Source: Ruania zhangjianzhongii (lineage in GTDB: Bacteria > Actinomycetota > Actinomycetes > Actinomycetales > Beutenbergiaceae). From it: a stretch of DNA of 64,000 bases. Below the pieces are notes generated by a model. It saw only the letters and a program-made list of their open reading frames with translations, ran no database searches and had not been told where the DNA came from. The stretch lies in the NCBI RefSeq assembly GCF_008000995.1, contig NZ_CP042828.1, positions 3,028,882-3,092,881 on the forward strand. The letters run 5' to 3'. Numbering within the stretch: the first letter of the stretch is position 1; every line of letters starts with the position of its first letter. Shown piece by piece: positions 6,583-14,181 of the stretch. The position numbers and the translations under genes are program-made.

Positions 6583-7998
6583 ATGACCGGAACGAACAGC
6601 AGAACCTTCGACCGCCGGAGCGTACTGAGAGCAGGCACCGGCCTACCGCTGGGTGTCCTGCTCGCCTCCTGTGCCTCAGGGGGCGGGTCGCAGACCTCCG
6701 ATGCCGACGACGGAGAGGCCACCGGCCCGGTAGATCCCGACAACCCCTTCGGCGTCAGTGCGGAGTCGGCGGTGGAGGCGGTGATCTTCAACGGCGGGTA
6801 CAACGTCGACTACGTCGAGTTCGCCGCCGAGGTGATGGCCGAGGGTTTCCCGGACGTCACCGTGGATATCGCACCCGCCACTCACCTCGCCCAGGAGATG
6901 CAGCCGCGGTTCGTGGCCGGCGACCCGCCGGATCTGATCCAGAACTCCGGGGCGAACTCGATCGGGATGATCCAGATCCTCGACCAGCTCGCCGACCTGG
7001 ACGACATCGTCGATGCGCCGAACCTCGAGGGCGAGACGATCCGGGACACCCTGTACGAGGGCACCTTGGACTCGGGCGTCTACGACGATCGGCTGCTGGC
7101 GATCAACTACGTGGTCACTGTCTACGGCCTGTGGTACTCCAAGACTCTCTTCGACGAGCACGGTTGGCAGCCGCCGGTCACCTGGGACGACCTGGCCGAG
7201 CTGGGCCGGCTGGCACAGGAGGAGGACCTATACCTGTTCTGCTGGGGTCAGGAGTCGGCGACCTACTACCAGACGCTGGTGATCGACTCCGCCATCAAGG
7301 AAGGTGGCGACGAGGTCCGGCTGCCGTTGGAGAACCTCGAGGACGGGTGTTGGTCGCACCCGGCGGTGCAGGGGGTGATGACCGCACTGAAGGAGATCAT
7401 CGACGCCGGTGGCTTCCTCCCCGGCGGGACCGGCACCCATTTCACCGCAGCCCAGGCCCAGTGGAGCCAGGAGCAGCAAGCACTGTTGTACCCAGCAGGT
7501 TCCTGGATCGAGAACGAGATGCGCGAGCACACCGTCGACGGTTTTGAGATGACCGGCACTCCCACTCCGTCACTGACCGCCGACGGCGCCTATCCCGCGG
7601 CCGGCATCCACTCCACACCGGAGGTGCCCCTGCTGGTCCCCGCCGACGGGGCGAACGTTGCCGGCGGCAAGGAGCTGATTCGCACGATGCTCTCCCAGGA
7701 GGCTGCGGCGAACTTCGCTGCGGAGAAGCTGGCGCCGACAGTGGTTGCCGGAACCGTTCCCGAGGACGGGTTCGGCTCCACCGCCCTCGCGTCGCAGACT
7801 CGGATGATCGAGGCCGCCGGTAGCGATGTGTACACCTGGAGCTTCGTCCAGCGGTACGGGTTGAACCAGGAGCACCTGCCGATCTGGAACTCCTTCCTCG
7901 ACGGCCGGTCCACCGTTGCCCAGCTCACCGAGGATCTGCAGACGATCACCGATCGTGTCCGTGAGGACGATGCGGTGGAGAAGATCCCGGTGACCTGA
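6583..7998 (+). CDS. ABC sugar-type substrate-binding lipoprotein (NgcE-like), orphan
   Basis: GAGGGGAG lies 7 nt upstream of ATG 6583, which decides the start over the longer frame from 6517. The N-terminus has a twin-arginine-like DRRSVLRAG and a lipobox LLASC (Cys30), so the 471-aa protein is a surface lipoprotein. The fold is family-1 extracellular solute-binding (RFVAGDPPDLIQNSG, AINYVVTVYGLWYSK), closest in style to N-acetylglucosamine/chitobiose binding proteins such as NgcE (by recall). It follows the amidohydrolase by 62 bp. No permease or ATPase genes follow; the next gene converges, so it must use permeases encoded elsewhere. Confidence 0.85.
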   Translation: MTGTNSRTFDRRSVLRAGTGLPLGVLLASCASGGGSQTSDADDGEATGPVDPDNPFGVSAESAVEAVIFNGGYNVDYVEFAAEVMAEGFPDVTVDIAPATHLAQEMQPRFVAGDPPDLIQNSGANSIGMIQILDQLADLDDIVDAPNLEGETIRDTLYEGTLDSGVYDDRLLAINYVVTVYGLWYSKTLFDEHGWQPPVTWDDLAELGRLAQEEDLYLFCWGQESATYYQTLVIDSAIKEGGDEVRLPLENLEDGCWSHPAVQGVMTALKEIIDAGGFLPGGTGTHFTAAQAQWSQEQQALLYPAGSWIENEMREHTVDGFEMTGTPTPSLTADGAYPAAGIHSTPEVPLLVPADGANVAGGKELIRTMLSQEAAANFAAEKLAPTVVAGTVPEDGFGSTALASQTRMIEAAGSDVYTWSFVQRYGLNQEHLPIWNSFLDGRSTVAQLTEDLQTITDRVREDDAVEKIPVT

Positions 7999-8046
7999 CC
8001 GGCCCGGGAGGTACTACGGCCGGGTGCCCGGGGAGCACCTGGCGGC

Positions 8047-8898
8047 TCAGGCCACGGCATCCAATGCGGCTACCGCCTCTTCGTCCAGAACGACGTCGGC
8101 GGCAGCAAGGTTCTCGTCGAGGTGGGCCACCGAACCCGTCCCCGGGATCGGCAGCATCATCGGCGAGTGCTGCAGCAACCAGGCCAGGGCTACCTGGTGC
8201 TGGCTGACAGCCAGCCGCTTGGCGGCCACGTCCAGCACCCCACCGGGCTCACCCTCCCGGCCGGCGTTCAACGGCGCCCAGGGGATGAAGGCAATCTGCT
8301 GCGCAGCGCAGTAGTCCAGGACGTCCTCGGACTTGCGGTCGCTGAGGTTGTACCGGTTCTGCACCGACGCGACGGTGAAGTGCTGCTCCGCCTCCTGGAT
8401 CTGTGCCACCGAGACCTCAGACAGCCCGAGGGCGCGTACCTTGCCCTCACGCTGCAGGTCGGCCATCACCCCGAACTGTTCGGCGGTAGGCACCTTGGGG
8501 TCGATGCGGTGCAGCTGGAACAGGTCGAGAGCCTCGACACCGAGCCGGCGCAGACTGAGCTCCACCTGCTGGCGCAGGTACTCCGCCCGCCCCAGGGGGA
8601 CCCACTGGTCCGGGCCGGTGCGTGCCTGCCCGGCCTTGGTCCCGATCCGCAGGCCCTGCGGATAGGGCGTGAGCACTTCGGCGAGGATGCGCTCGCTCAC
8701 CTCCGGCCCGTAGGAGTCGGCCGTGTCGATGAAGTCCACTCCCTGCTCGACGGCGTGACGCACCACCGCGCGTGCCGCGCCGGGGTCCGCTGGCTCACCC
8801 CAGATCCCCTTCCCGGTGATCCGCATGGCGCCAAAGCCCAAGCGGGTCACCGAACCCAGGTCTTTGATCTCGATAGTTCCGGCTGCGTCGATTCCCAT
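8047..8898 (-). CDS. Aldo/keto reductase
   Basis: The 283-aa TIM-barrel oxidoreductase shows the AKR tetrad context: GFGAMRI, FIDTADSYGPEVSE (D, Y), IGTKAG (K) and LDLFQLHRIDP (H), plus the NADPH-binding tail AWLLQHSPMMLPIPGTGS. It reduces small carbonyls with NADPH. ATG 8898 lies 6 nt after TAGGCT (8910-8905 on the reverse strand), so the message is probably leaderless. It converges on the binding-protein gene, with a 48-bp gap and no strong terminator visible. Confidence 0.92.
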   Translation of the reverse strand: MGIDAAGTIEIKDLGSVTRLGFGAMRITGKGIWGEPADPGAARAVVRHAVEQGVDFIDTADSYGPEVSERILAEVLTPYPQGLRIGTKAGQARTGPDQWVPLGRAEYLRQQVELSLRRLGVEALDLFQLHRIDPKVPTAEQFGVMADLQREGKVRALGLSEVSVAQIQEAEQHFTVASVQNRYNLSDRKSEDVLDYCAAQQIAFIPWAPLNAGREGEPGGVLDVAAKRLAVSQHQVALAWLLQHSPMMLPIPGTGSVAHLDENLAAADVVLDEEAVAALDAVA

Positions 8899-8916
8899 GC
8901 ACCCAGCCTAGAAGGT

Positions 8917-9474
8917 TCAGCCGAGCACGCCGGCCGACCCGAGCCAGGAACCGACCGCGAACGTCGCAGCCAGCGCCAGGGCTCCACCGATCACCACTCG
9001 CAGCGCCGCGCGGGTCACGTTCGCCCGGCCGATCCAGGCGCCGACGGCGCCCGTGATCGCCAAGGCACCGAGCACGGCGACGAAGGTCACCGGGACCCGC
9101 ACGCTCGGCGGCGGCAGCAGGATCGCCAGCATCGGCAGCACCGACCCGGCGAGGAAGGCCACCGCGGACGCCAGTGCAGCGTGCCACGGGCTGACCACGT
9201 CGTCGGCGTCGACACCGTGGGCCTTCTGCGAGTCAGTCTGGCTGGAGACGGAGACGTACTCCCCCAGCGCCATCGAGATCGCACCACCGAGCACAGCCGC
9301 CAGGCCGGCCACCAGGATCGGGCCGGTGGAGTTTGTCACGCCGGCCACCCCGACCACCACGGCGGCGACCGAGACGATCCCGTCGTTCGCCCCGAGCACC
9401 CCGGCACGCAACCAGTTCAGCCGCGTGGCGAGGTCCTCGCGTGGTTCGCTGATGTCGTTCACCCGGATGCTCAT
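8917..9474 (-). CDS. VIT1/CCC1-family Fe2+/Mn2+ transporter
   Basis: From ATG 9474 (MSIRVND; 185 aa) the protein has the family opening RLNWLRAGVLGANDGIVSVAAVVVGVAG, then GGAISMALGEYVSVSSQTDSQ and three further membrane segments, five in all. Such proteins move iron or manganese out of the cytosol. Longer starts at 9483 and 9501 are possible. Two DtxR/IdeR-like boxes lie 38-96 bp upstream, fitting control by iron. It sits 18 bp upstream of the aldo/keto reductase gene on the same strand, but that gene seems to have its own promoter. Confidence 0.9.
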   Translation of the reverse strand: MSIRVNDISEPREDLATRLNWLRAGVLGANDGIVSVAAVVVGVAGVTNSTGPILVAGLAAVLGGAISMALGEYVSVSSQTDSQKAHGVDADDVVSPWHAALASAVAFLAGSVLPMLAILLPPPSVRVPVTFVAVLGALAITGAVGAWIGRANVTRAALRVVIGGALALAATFAVGSWLGSAGVLG

Positions 9475-9511
9475 AGCACCCATATAAGCCCAGATCCGCA
9501 CCCGGCGCTAG

Positions 9512-9530
9512 CAAGGTGAGTCTGCCCTAA
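9512..9530. promoter_or_regulatory. DtxR/IdeR-like iron box 1
   Basis: On the reverse strand the 19-mer TTAGGGCAGACTCACCTTG matches the consensus TTAGGTTAGGCTAACCTAA at about 14 of 19 positions. It lies 38 bp upstream of the VIT1-type gene. Confidence 0.55.
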
Positions 9531-9551
9531 TCCGCAGAATACTGCGGGAAA

Positions 9552-9570
9552 GTAGGTATGCCTCACCTAC
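9552..9570. promoter_or_regulatory. DtxR/IdeR-like iron box 2
   Basis: GTAGGTATGCCTCACCTAC matches the DtxR/IdeR consensus at about 14 of 19 positions and has inverted arms TAGGT/ACCTA. It lies 22 bp from box 1. It may serve the leftward VIT1-type gene or a rightward gene now lost in the scar beginning at 9614. Confidence 0.55.
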
Positions 9571-9613
9571 CTCTGCCCACCCGCCTGGCCCGCGTCCTCC
9601 TCTGCTGCCTGCC

Positions 9614-9790
9614 ATGGATCCCCCACCGCGCGCCGTCCTCGCCGGTGCCTCCGGATTCATCGGCCAGGCACTGGTGGCCGACCTACGCCACCGGGGGTAT
9701 GGTGCTCAGCGTCCAGAACGCGCAGCGCATCGATCCCGTTCACCCGAGGGTGAGCATGGTGCCGGTGCTCTCGGTGCCCACGGAGCGTGA
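9614..9790 (+). pseudogene. NAD-binding epimerase, N-terminal fragment
   Basis: ATG 9614 opens RAVLAGASGFIGQALVADLR, the Rossmann start of the SDR39U1/TIGR01777-type nucleoside-diphosphate-sugar epimerases. Similarity ends at about 9697 (after HRGYG); the rest up to TGA 9788 is out-of-frame sequence of the reverse gene fragment. Only about 28 of the usual ~300 residues remain. Confidence 0.65.
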
Positions 9791-9892
9791 CTCATAGATC
9801 GTGGCCGCGATGCCGGCCTTGGTCAGAGCGATCGCCGTGGCCGCACCCGCGATACCGCCGCCGATCACCGCGACCGAGTCGATACCGGTCAT
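9697..9892 (-). pseudogene. FAD-dependent monooxygenase, N-terminal fragment with frameshift
   Basis: From ATG 9892 the frame reads MTGIDSVAVIGGGIAGAATA then IALTKAGIAATIYESRSVG, a dinucleotide-binding GxGxxG start of a PHBH-type FAD hydroxylase. It stops at 9740, but the next frame continues with NGIDALRVLDAEH, as expected for the family, so one base was lost in a G run near 9744. Similarity ends at about 9697, where the epimerase fragment also ends. Its ATG overlaps the stop of the PadR fragment, as in intact padR-monooxygenase operons. Confidence 0.7.
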
Positions 9893-10266
9893 CAGCTGCC
9901 TCCCTCGTAGTGCTCGCGCCAGAGGTCGGCCCAGTCGTGATCGGCGATCCGGCCGACCAGCCGCCGGACGAAGGCGATCTCTGCGTCCAGCAGCGCGACG
10001 CGGTAGTCGTCCTCGACGAGGAACAGCGGGTGCACTCCGGAGGCGGTGGTCTCGGCGACCGAGTGCGCCGTGGCCTCCCGTTGCTGCACGAGCACCATCA
10101 CCCGGTCCCGGAGCGCCTGCGCCGCCTCCTCCGGCGGCAGCACCACCAACAGGGACAGCGCCGCAGCGAAGGCCGGGTACTCGTGCCGTGGCTGGCTGAC
10201 CAGCTCGTGCAACCAGCTGCCGAGCTCATCCCGGCCCCCGGGAGTGCGCTTGCGACACAACTGCGA
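9892..10266 (-). pseudogene. PadR-family regulator, C-terminal part only
   Basis: The frame gives RTPGGRDELGSWLHELVSQP, EYPAFAAALSLLVVLPPEEAA and the coiled-coil/dimerisation tail VEDDYRVALLDAEIAFVRRL. This matches the C-terminal half of PadR regulators. The N-terminal winged HTH is missing; the sequence before about 10266 is not PadR-like and runs into the divergent acyltransferase promoter region. Without the HTH it cannot bind its operator. Confidence 0.7.
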
Positions 10267-10312
10267 CCTGCCGCCGACGACGCCGCGACCCGGCCACAGC
10301 ACCCTCGACAGC

Positions 10313-11524
10313 ATGGCAATCACCCAGAGGACCGCCACGCAGTCCACCCGCACCTCGGCGCACTACCGGCCAGCGCTGGACGGCCTGCGCGGGGTGGCGA
10401 TCGCCGGCGTGCTGCTGTTCCACACTGGGCACCTGCCCGGCGGTTTCCTCGGTGTCGACCTGTTCTTCGTCCTCTCCGGCTACCTGATCACCGGCCTGCT
10501 GCTGCGCGAGCTCCGCACCCGCGGCACCATCTCGCTGGCCTCGTTCTGGGGCCGGCGCGCCCGCCGGCTGCTCCCCGCCCTCGCGGTGATGCTGGCGATC
10601 GTCACGCTCACCGTCTGGGCGATGGGGCCGGCGGATCTGCTCCGCAGCACGCTCTCCGACGGGCCATGGGTCCAACTCAACCTGGTCAACTGGCATCTGC
10701 TCGCCGAGTCTGCGTCCTACTGGGACAGGTTCGGCCAGGAGCGGGTCTTCGCGCACCTGTGGAGCATCGCCGTGGAGGAGCAGTTCTACCTGGCCTGGCC
10801 GGTGATCGTGCTGCTGGTGACCCGCTCGCCGAGGCGGTCCCACCTACGGGTGGCGACGGCCGCCGTCGTGATCAGCCTGCTCGCCCTGGTACTCATGGTG
10901 ACCCTGGCCGACCCCATCGACCCGACGCGCGTCTACACCGGCACCGACACCCGCGCGTTCTCACTGCTGCTCGGCGCGGCCGCAGCGACCGACGGCGTTC
11001 GGTCGGTGCTCCTGCGCCTCCCCCGGCCGGTCCGCTCCGGTGTGCCGCTGGTGCTGATGGCCGGCCTCGGTGCGGCGTGGGCAGTCGTCGACGGCGTCGT
11101 GTCACCGTGGCTGTTCACCGGCGGACTGTTCCTGCACTCGCTGTGCTGCGCAGCGTTGATCGCCTGGTGCGCCGACCATCCCGGCAGCCGGGTCTCGATG
11201 GTGCTGTCCTGGTGGCCGTTGCGCCGGCTCGGGGAGGTCTCCTACAGCCTGTACCTGTGGCACTGGCCGGTGATCGTGCTCCTCTCCCCCGAGGCCACCG
11301 GCCTGCACGGCTGGGCCTGGACCGCTGTGGTGGCTGCGGTCTCGATCGCGCTCGCGGCTGCCTCGACCCACCTGGTGGAGAACCCGGTGCGGTTTCGTGC
11401 CGGCTGGGCGAGGGGGCGGCGCGGGCTGCTCGCGGCGGTGGTGACGATGGCCGCCCTCGCGGCGCTCTGGCTGGCCCTGCCCGGCCCGGCCACGCAGATC
11501 GTGGACGTCACCCGCCTGGGCTGA
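10313..11524 (+). CDS. Acyltransferase-3 family membrane protein (OafA/YrhL-like)
   Basis: ATG 10313 gives 403 aa beginning MAITQRTATQS and then the family motif YRPALDGLRGVAIAGVLLFH, with the catalytic histidine in LLFHTGHLPGG and LGVDLFFVLSGYLI. About ten membrane segments follow. SYSLYLWHWPVIV is the conserved RxxY/W region. Proteins of this family O-acetylate cell-surface glycans using cytoplasmic acyl-CoA. The C-terminal SGNH domain of the two-domain forms is absent, but a separate SGNH lipoprotein lies 2.7 kb away at 14182. Confidence 0.9.
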   Translation: MAITQRTATQSTRTSAHYRPALDGLRGVAIAGVLLFHTGHLPGGFLGVDLFFVLSGYLITGLLLRELRTRGTISLASFWGRRARRLLPALAVMLAIVTLTVWAMGPADLLRSTLSDGPWVQLNLVNWHLLAESASYWDRFGQERVFAHLWSIAVEEQFYLAWPVIVLLVTRSPRRSHLRVATAAVVISLLALVLMVTLADPIDPTRVYTGTDTRAFSLLLGAAAATDGVRSVLLRLPRPVRSGVPLVLMAGLGAAWAVVDGVVSPWLFTGGLFLHSLCCAALIAWCADHPGSRVSMVLSWWPLRRLGEVSYSLYLWHWPVIVLLSPEATGLHGWAWTAVVAAVSIALAAASTHLVENPVRFRAGWARGRRGLLAAVVTMAALAALWLALPGPATQIVDVTRLG

Positions 11525-11999
11525 TCAGCGGGCAGGAACGTTCGGCCTGCGAGGCCGGAGTGTCCTGCACGAAGTCGATCCGGACCTGCGTGCTCGGCGG
11601 ACCGCCGCTCTGCACGTGCACCCCCAGCACAGTGCAGACCACCTGGTCGATGCCACGGTCGCCGAGATCAGCCACCGTCCACGGCACCCGCAGCTCGATC
11701 AGCCCCGGGGTCTCGGTGACTTCCACCCGGGAGATGAGATCCGGTGCGATCGCCGTGCGCGGTCCCGACGGGCCCGGGCCGGTGAGCAGTAGCGCGATCG
11801 CCGCCTGGATGGTGCCGAGCCGGCCGCTGTCGCGCTGCTGCGGGACGATCTCACCCTGCCCGTCGAGGAAGTAGAGCGTCACCCCGGGCGCGACGCCGGT
11901 CGGCGGCTCCGGGCCTGTGGTCACCTCGGACGGTTCTACTCCGCACCCGGTGACCACCGCGAGCGCGAGCGCTGCCGCCGCTGCCCGTGCTCGCCTCAT
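11508..11999 (-). CDS. GerMN-domain lipoprotein
   Basis: The 163-aa product has a signal peptide with lipobox VVTGC (Cys19) and a single GerMN domain (GVTLYFLDGQGEIVP ... TIQAAIALLLTGPGP ... RVPWTVADLGDRGIDQVVCTV). GerMN lipoproteins such as LpqB and CseA modulate adjacent sensor kinases. Its start overlaps the kinase stop (ATGA, 11996-11999). Its 3' end overlaps that of the convergent acyltransferase by 17 bp. It lacks the beta-propeller domain of LpqB. Confidence 0.85.
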   Translation of the reverse strand: MRRARAAAAALALAVVTGCGVEPSEVTTGPEPPTGVAPGVTLYFLDGQGEIVPQQRDSGRLGTIQAAIALLLTGPGPSGPRTAIAPDLISRVEVTETPGLIELRVPWTVADLGDRGIDQVVCTVLGVHVQSGGPPSTQVRIDFVQDTPASQAERSCPLISPGG

Positions 12000-13399
12000 C
12001 GCCGGCTCCCCTCGCCCGGCAGCTGCAGCACGAACTGTGCTCCGTCAGTGGTGTTCTCGACCATCAGGTGCCCGCCGTGCAGCCGCGCGTTCTCCATCGC
12101 GATCGACAGTCCGAGGCCGCTGCCGGCCGCAGGGCTCCGGGCGGAGTCCGCCTTGTAGAACCGGTCGAAGACGTGGTCGAGCGCTCCGTCCGGCACGCCG
12201 GGACCGGAATCGGTGACGGCGATCTCCGCCTGCCCGGCGCGGCTGTCGATCGAGACCTGTACCGGCGGCCGGCCATGCCGCAGCGCATTGGCCACCAGGT
12301 TCGCCACGATCGCGTCCAGACGCCGTGGGTCAGCCCTCCAGTACAGCTGCTCGGGAGCCCGGACCGCCACCTCGTGCTGCCAGCCGCGTATCCGGAGGCA
12401 CTCACGCACGGCCGCCACCAGGTCCACCTCCTCGATCCGCAGGTGTGCCGTGCCGGAGTCGAACCGGGAGATCTCCATCAGCTCCTCCACCAGTCGCACC
12501 AGGTGCCGCGTCTCGGCTATCGCCAGCTGCGCAGACTCGCGTGCGTCGGCGTCCATGCTGGGCGCGGCAGCGGTCAGCACCTCCATCACCGCGGTCAGGG
12601 TGCTCAGCGGGGTGCGCAACTCGTGGGAGACGTCGGCGGCGAACCGCCGGGCCTCGGTCTGCATCCGACTCATCGCGACCATCGACTCCTGCACGGACTC
12701 GGCCATCGTGTTCACGGTCCCGGTGAGCTCGGCGAGCTCGTCGGCCCCGTGCGGCTGGGAGCGGGCGTCCAGGTCGCCGTCGGCCAGGCGGCGAGCGGTG
12801 TCCCGCAGCTCGCGCACCGGGCGCAACACGCCGCGTGCAGCAAGCAGCGCGAGCAGTACCGCGGGGACGAGGACGAGGGCGGCCGTGCCGATCGCCGACC
12901 GGGTGAGACCGTCGATCTGCTCCTGCACGTCGCTGAGATCGTGTACCGAGTACACCTCGATACCGGACGGCTCCTGGGAACCGTCGGGGTGGGTCCGCAG
13001 CACTGGCACGCCGATCAACAGCCATGGCCGGCCCCCGGACACGATCCGCTGGGCATACACCCGTTCCCCGGTGGCTGTGGCGGTGCGCAGGTCATCGGTG
13101 ATCATCGCGGGAAGTTCGGCGCCGGCGGGCCGCAGGTCCGGGTAGCGCACGAGCGTGTCCGGGCCGAGCGTCCGGGCCAGCCGGTCCAGCTCGGCCTGGT
13201 CGGGTGGATACTGCACCTGGGGTGCCAGTGCCTCGACCTGCGCGACCGCGCTCTCGGTGAGTCGCTGCTGGGTCGAGGTGACCAGCGCGCCGGCCGCCGA
13301 GTTCGCACTGGACCAGGCGGCTGCCCCGGCGCCCGCCATGGTCACGGCCACGAAGGCGAGGACCAACCGGGAGCGCAGGCCTCGGGGCCAGTACCTCAT
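11996..13399 (-). CDS. Sensor histidine kinase, two-component system
   Basis: 467 aa: one membrane helix near the start, an extracytoplasmic sensor region to about residue 155, a second helix (ALVLVPAVLLALLAARG), HAMP (RPVRELRDTARRLADGDLD), phospho-acceptor histidine in FAADVSHELRTPLSTL, and N/G boxes (IVANLVANALRHG, VTDSGPGVP, GSGLGLSIAMENARLHGG). It resembles the MtrB/CseC class of envelope-stress kinases. It overlaps both its response regulator (13396-13399) and the GerMN lipoprotein, giving an RR-HK-lipoprotein operon. Confidence 0.93.
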   Translation of the reverse strand: MRYWPRGLRSRLVLAFVAVTMAGAGAAAWSSANSAAGALVTSTQQRLTESAVAQVEALAPQVQYPPDQAELDRLARTLGPDTLVRYPDLRPAGAELPAMITDDLRTATATGERVYAQRIVSGGRPWLLIGVPVLRTHPDGSQEPSGIEVYSVHDLSDVQEQIDGLTRSAIGTAALVLVPAVLLALLAARGVLRPVRELRDTARRLADGDLDARSQPHGADELAELTGTVNTMAESVQESMVAMSRMQTEARRFAADVSHELRTPLSTLTAVMEVLTAAAPSMDADARESAQLAIAETRHLVRLVEELMEISRFDSGTAHLRIEEVDLVAAVRECLRIRGWQHEVAVRAPEQLYWRADPRRLDAIVANLVANALRHGRPPVQVSIDSRAGQAEIAVTDSGPGVPDGALDHVFDRFYKADSARSPAAGSGLGLSIAMENARLHGGHLMVENTTDGAQFVLQLPGEGSRR

Positions 13400-14070
13400 A
13401 CCGGGCCGAAGCGGTAACCGAACCCGCGCACGGTCTGGACGTACCTCGGCCGGCCCGGGTCGTCCTCGATCTTGCCGCGCAGCCGCATCACCCCGTTGTC
13501 CACCAGGCGGGAGTCGCCGAGATAGCCGTGCTCCCAGACGTCTTCGAGCAGCTGCTGGCGGGTCAGCACCCGGCCTGGTGCCCGGGACAGGGTCAGCAAC
13601 AGCCGCAGCTCAGTAGGAGTGAGGGCGACCGCTGCGCCCCGCAGGGTGACCGTCAACGCCTCCGTGTCCACCTGCAGGTCCCCGTGCGTGCGCACGCCGT
13701 CGGCCTCGGCGGTGCTGCGCCGCAGCACGGCACGAATCCGGGCATCGAGCACTGCCGGCTGCGCCGGTTTGACCACATAGTCGTCCGCGCCCGCCGCCAG
13801 GCCGCCGACCACGTCCAGATCGTCCCCCCGTGCGGTCAGCATGATCACCGGCAGGTCGCTGCCCGCCCGGATCCGGCGGCACACCTCGAACCCGTCGATG
13901 CCGGGCAGCATCAGGTCCAACACCACGAGGTCCGGGGGCGCCTGATCGATCTCGCGCAGCCCCTGCTCCCCAGTCTCGACCACCTGTACGTGGTGCCCGT
14001 GCCGGCTCAGGGCGAGCTGCAGCCCACGGCGGACCAGGGGCGCGTCTTCGATAAGGAGGACCGACGGCAC
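13396..14070 (-). CDS. OmpR/PhoB-family response regulator
   Basis: Starting at GTG 14070 the protein is 224 aa. The receiver domain has acidic D9, phospho-acceptor D52 (VVLDLMLPG) and the lysine in DYVVKPAQP. The C-terminal winged helix has LTPTELRLLLTLSRAPGRVLT and ends YVQTVRGFGYRFGPV. A longer frame to 14205 lacks receiver character and runs into the divergent SGNH gene, so GTG 14070 is chosen; AAGGAGG at 14054-14060 (read +) is coding, not a ribosome site. It heads the RR-HK-GerMN operon, 111 bp from the divergent SGNH gene, a likely target. Confidence 0.92.
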   Translation of the reverse strand: MPSVLLIEDAPLVRRGLQLALSRHGHHVQVVETGEQGLREIDQAPPDLVVLDLMLPGIDGFEVCRRIRAGSDLPVIMLTARGDDLDVVGGLAAGADDYVVKPAQPAVLDARIRAVLRRSTAEADGVRTHGDLQVDTEALTVTLRGAAVALTPTELRLLLTLSRAPGRVLTRQQLLEDVWEHGYLGDSRLVDNGVMRLRGKIEDDPGRPRYVQTVRGFGYRFGPV

Positions 14071-14181
14071 CAGCCCAGTATGCCCGCGGCGCTCTCCGGC
14101 GCAGGAGGGTACCGAGGTTCTGCGACACGATCGCGACATCGGCGCGACACCCCGGGTACCTAGCCGTTCCAGGCTGGCACC

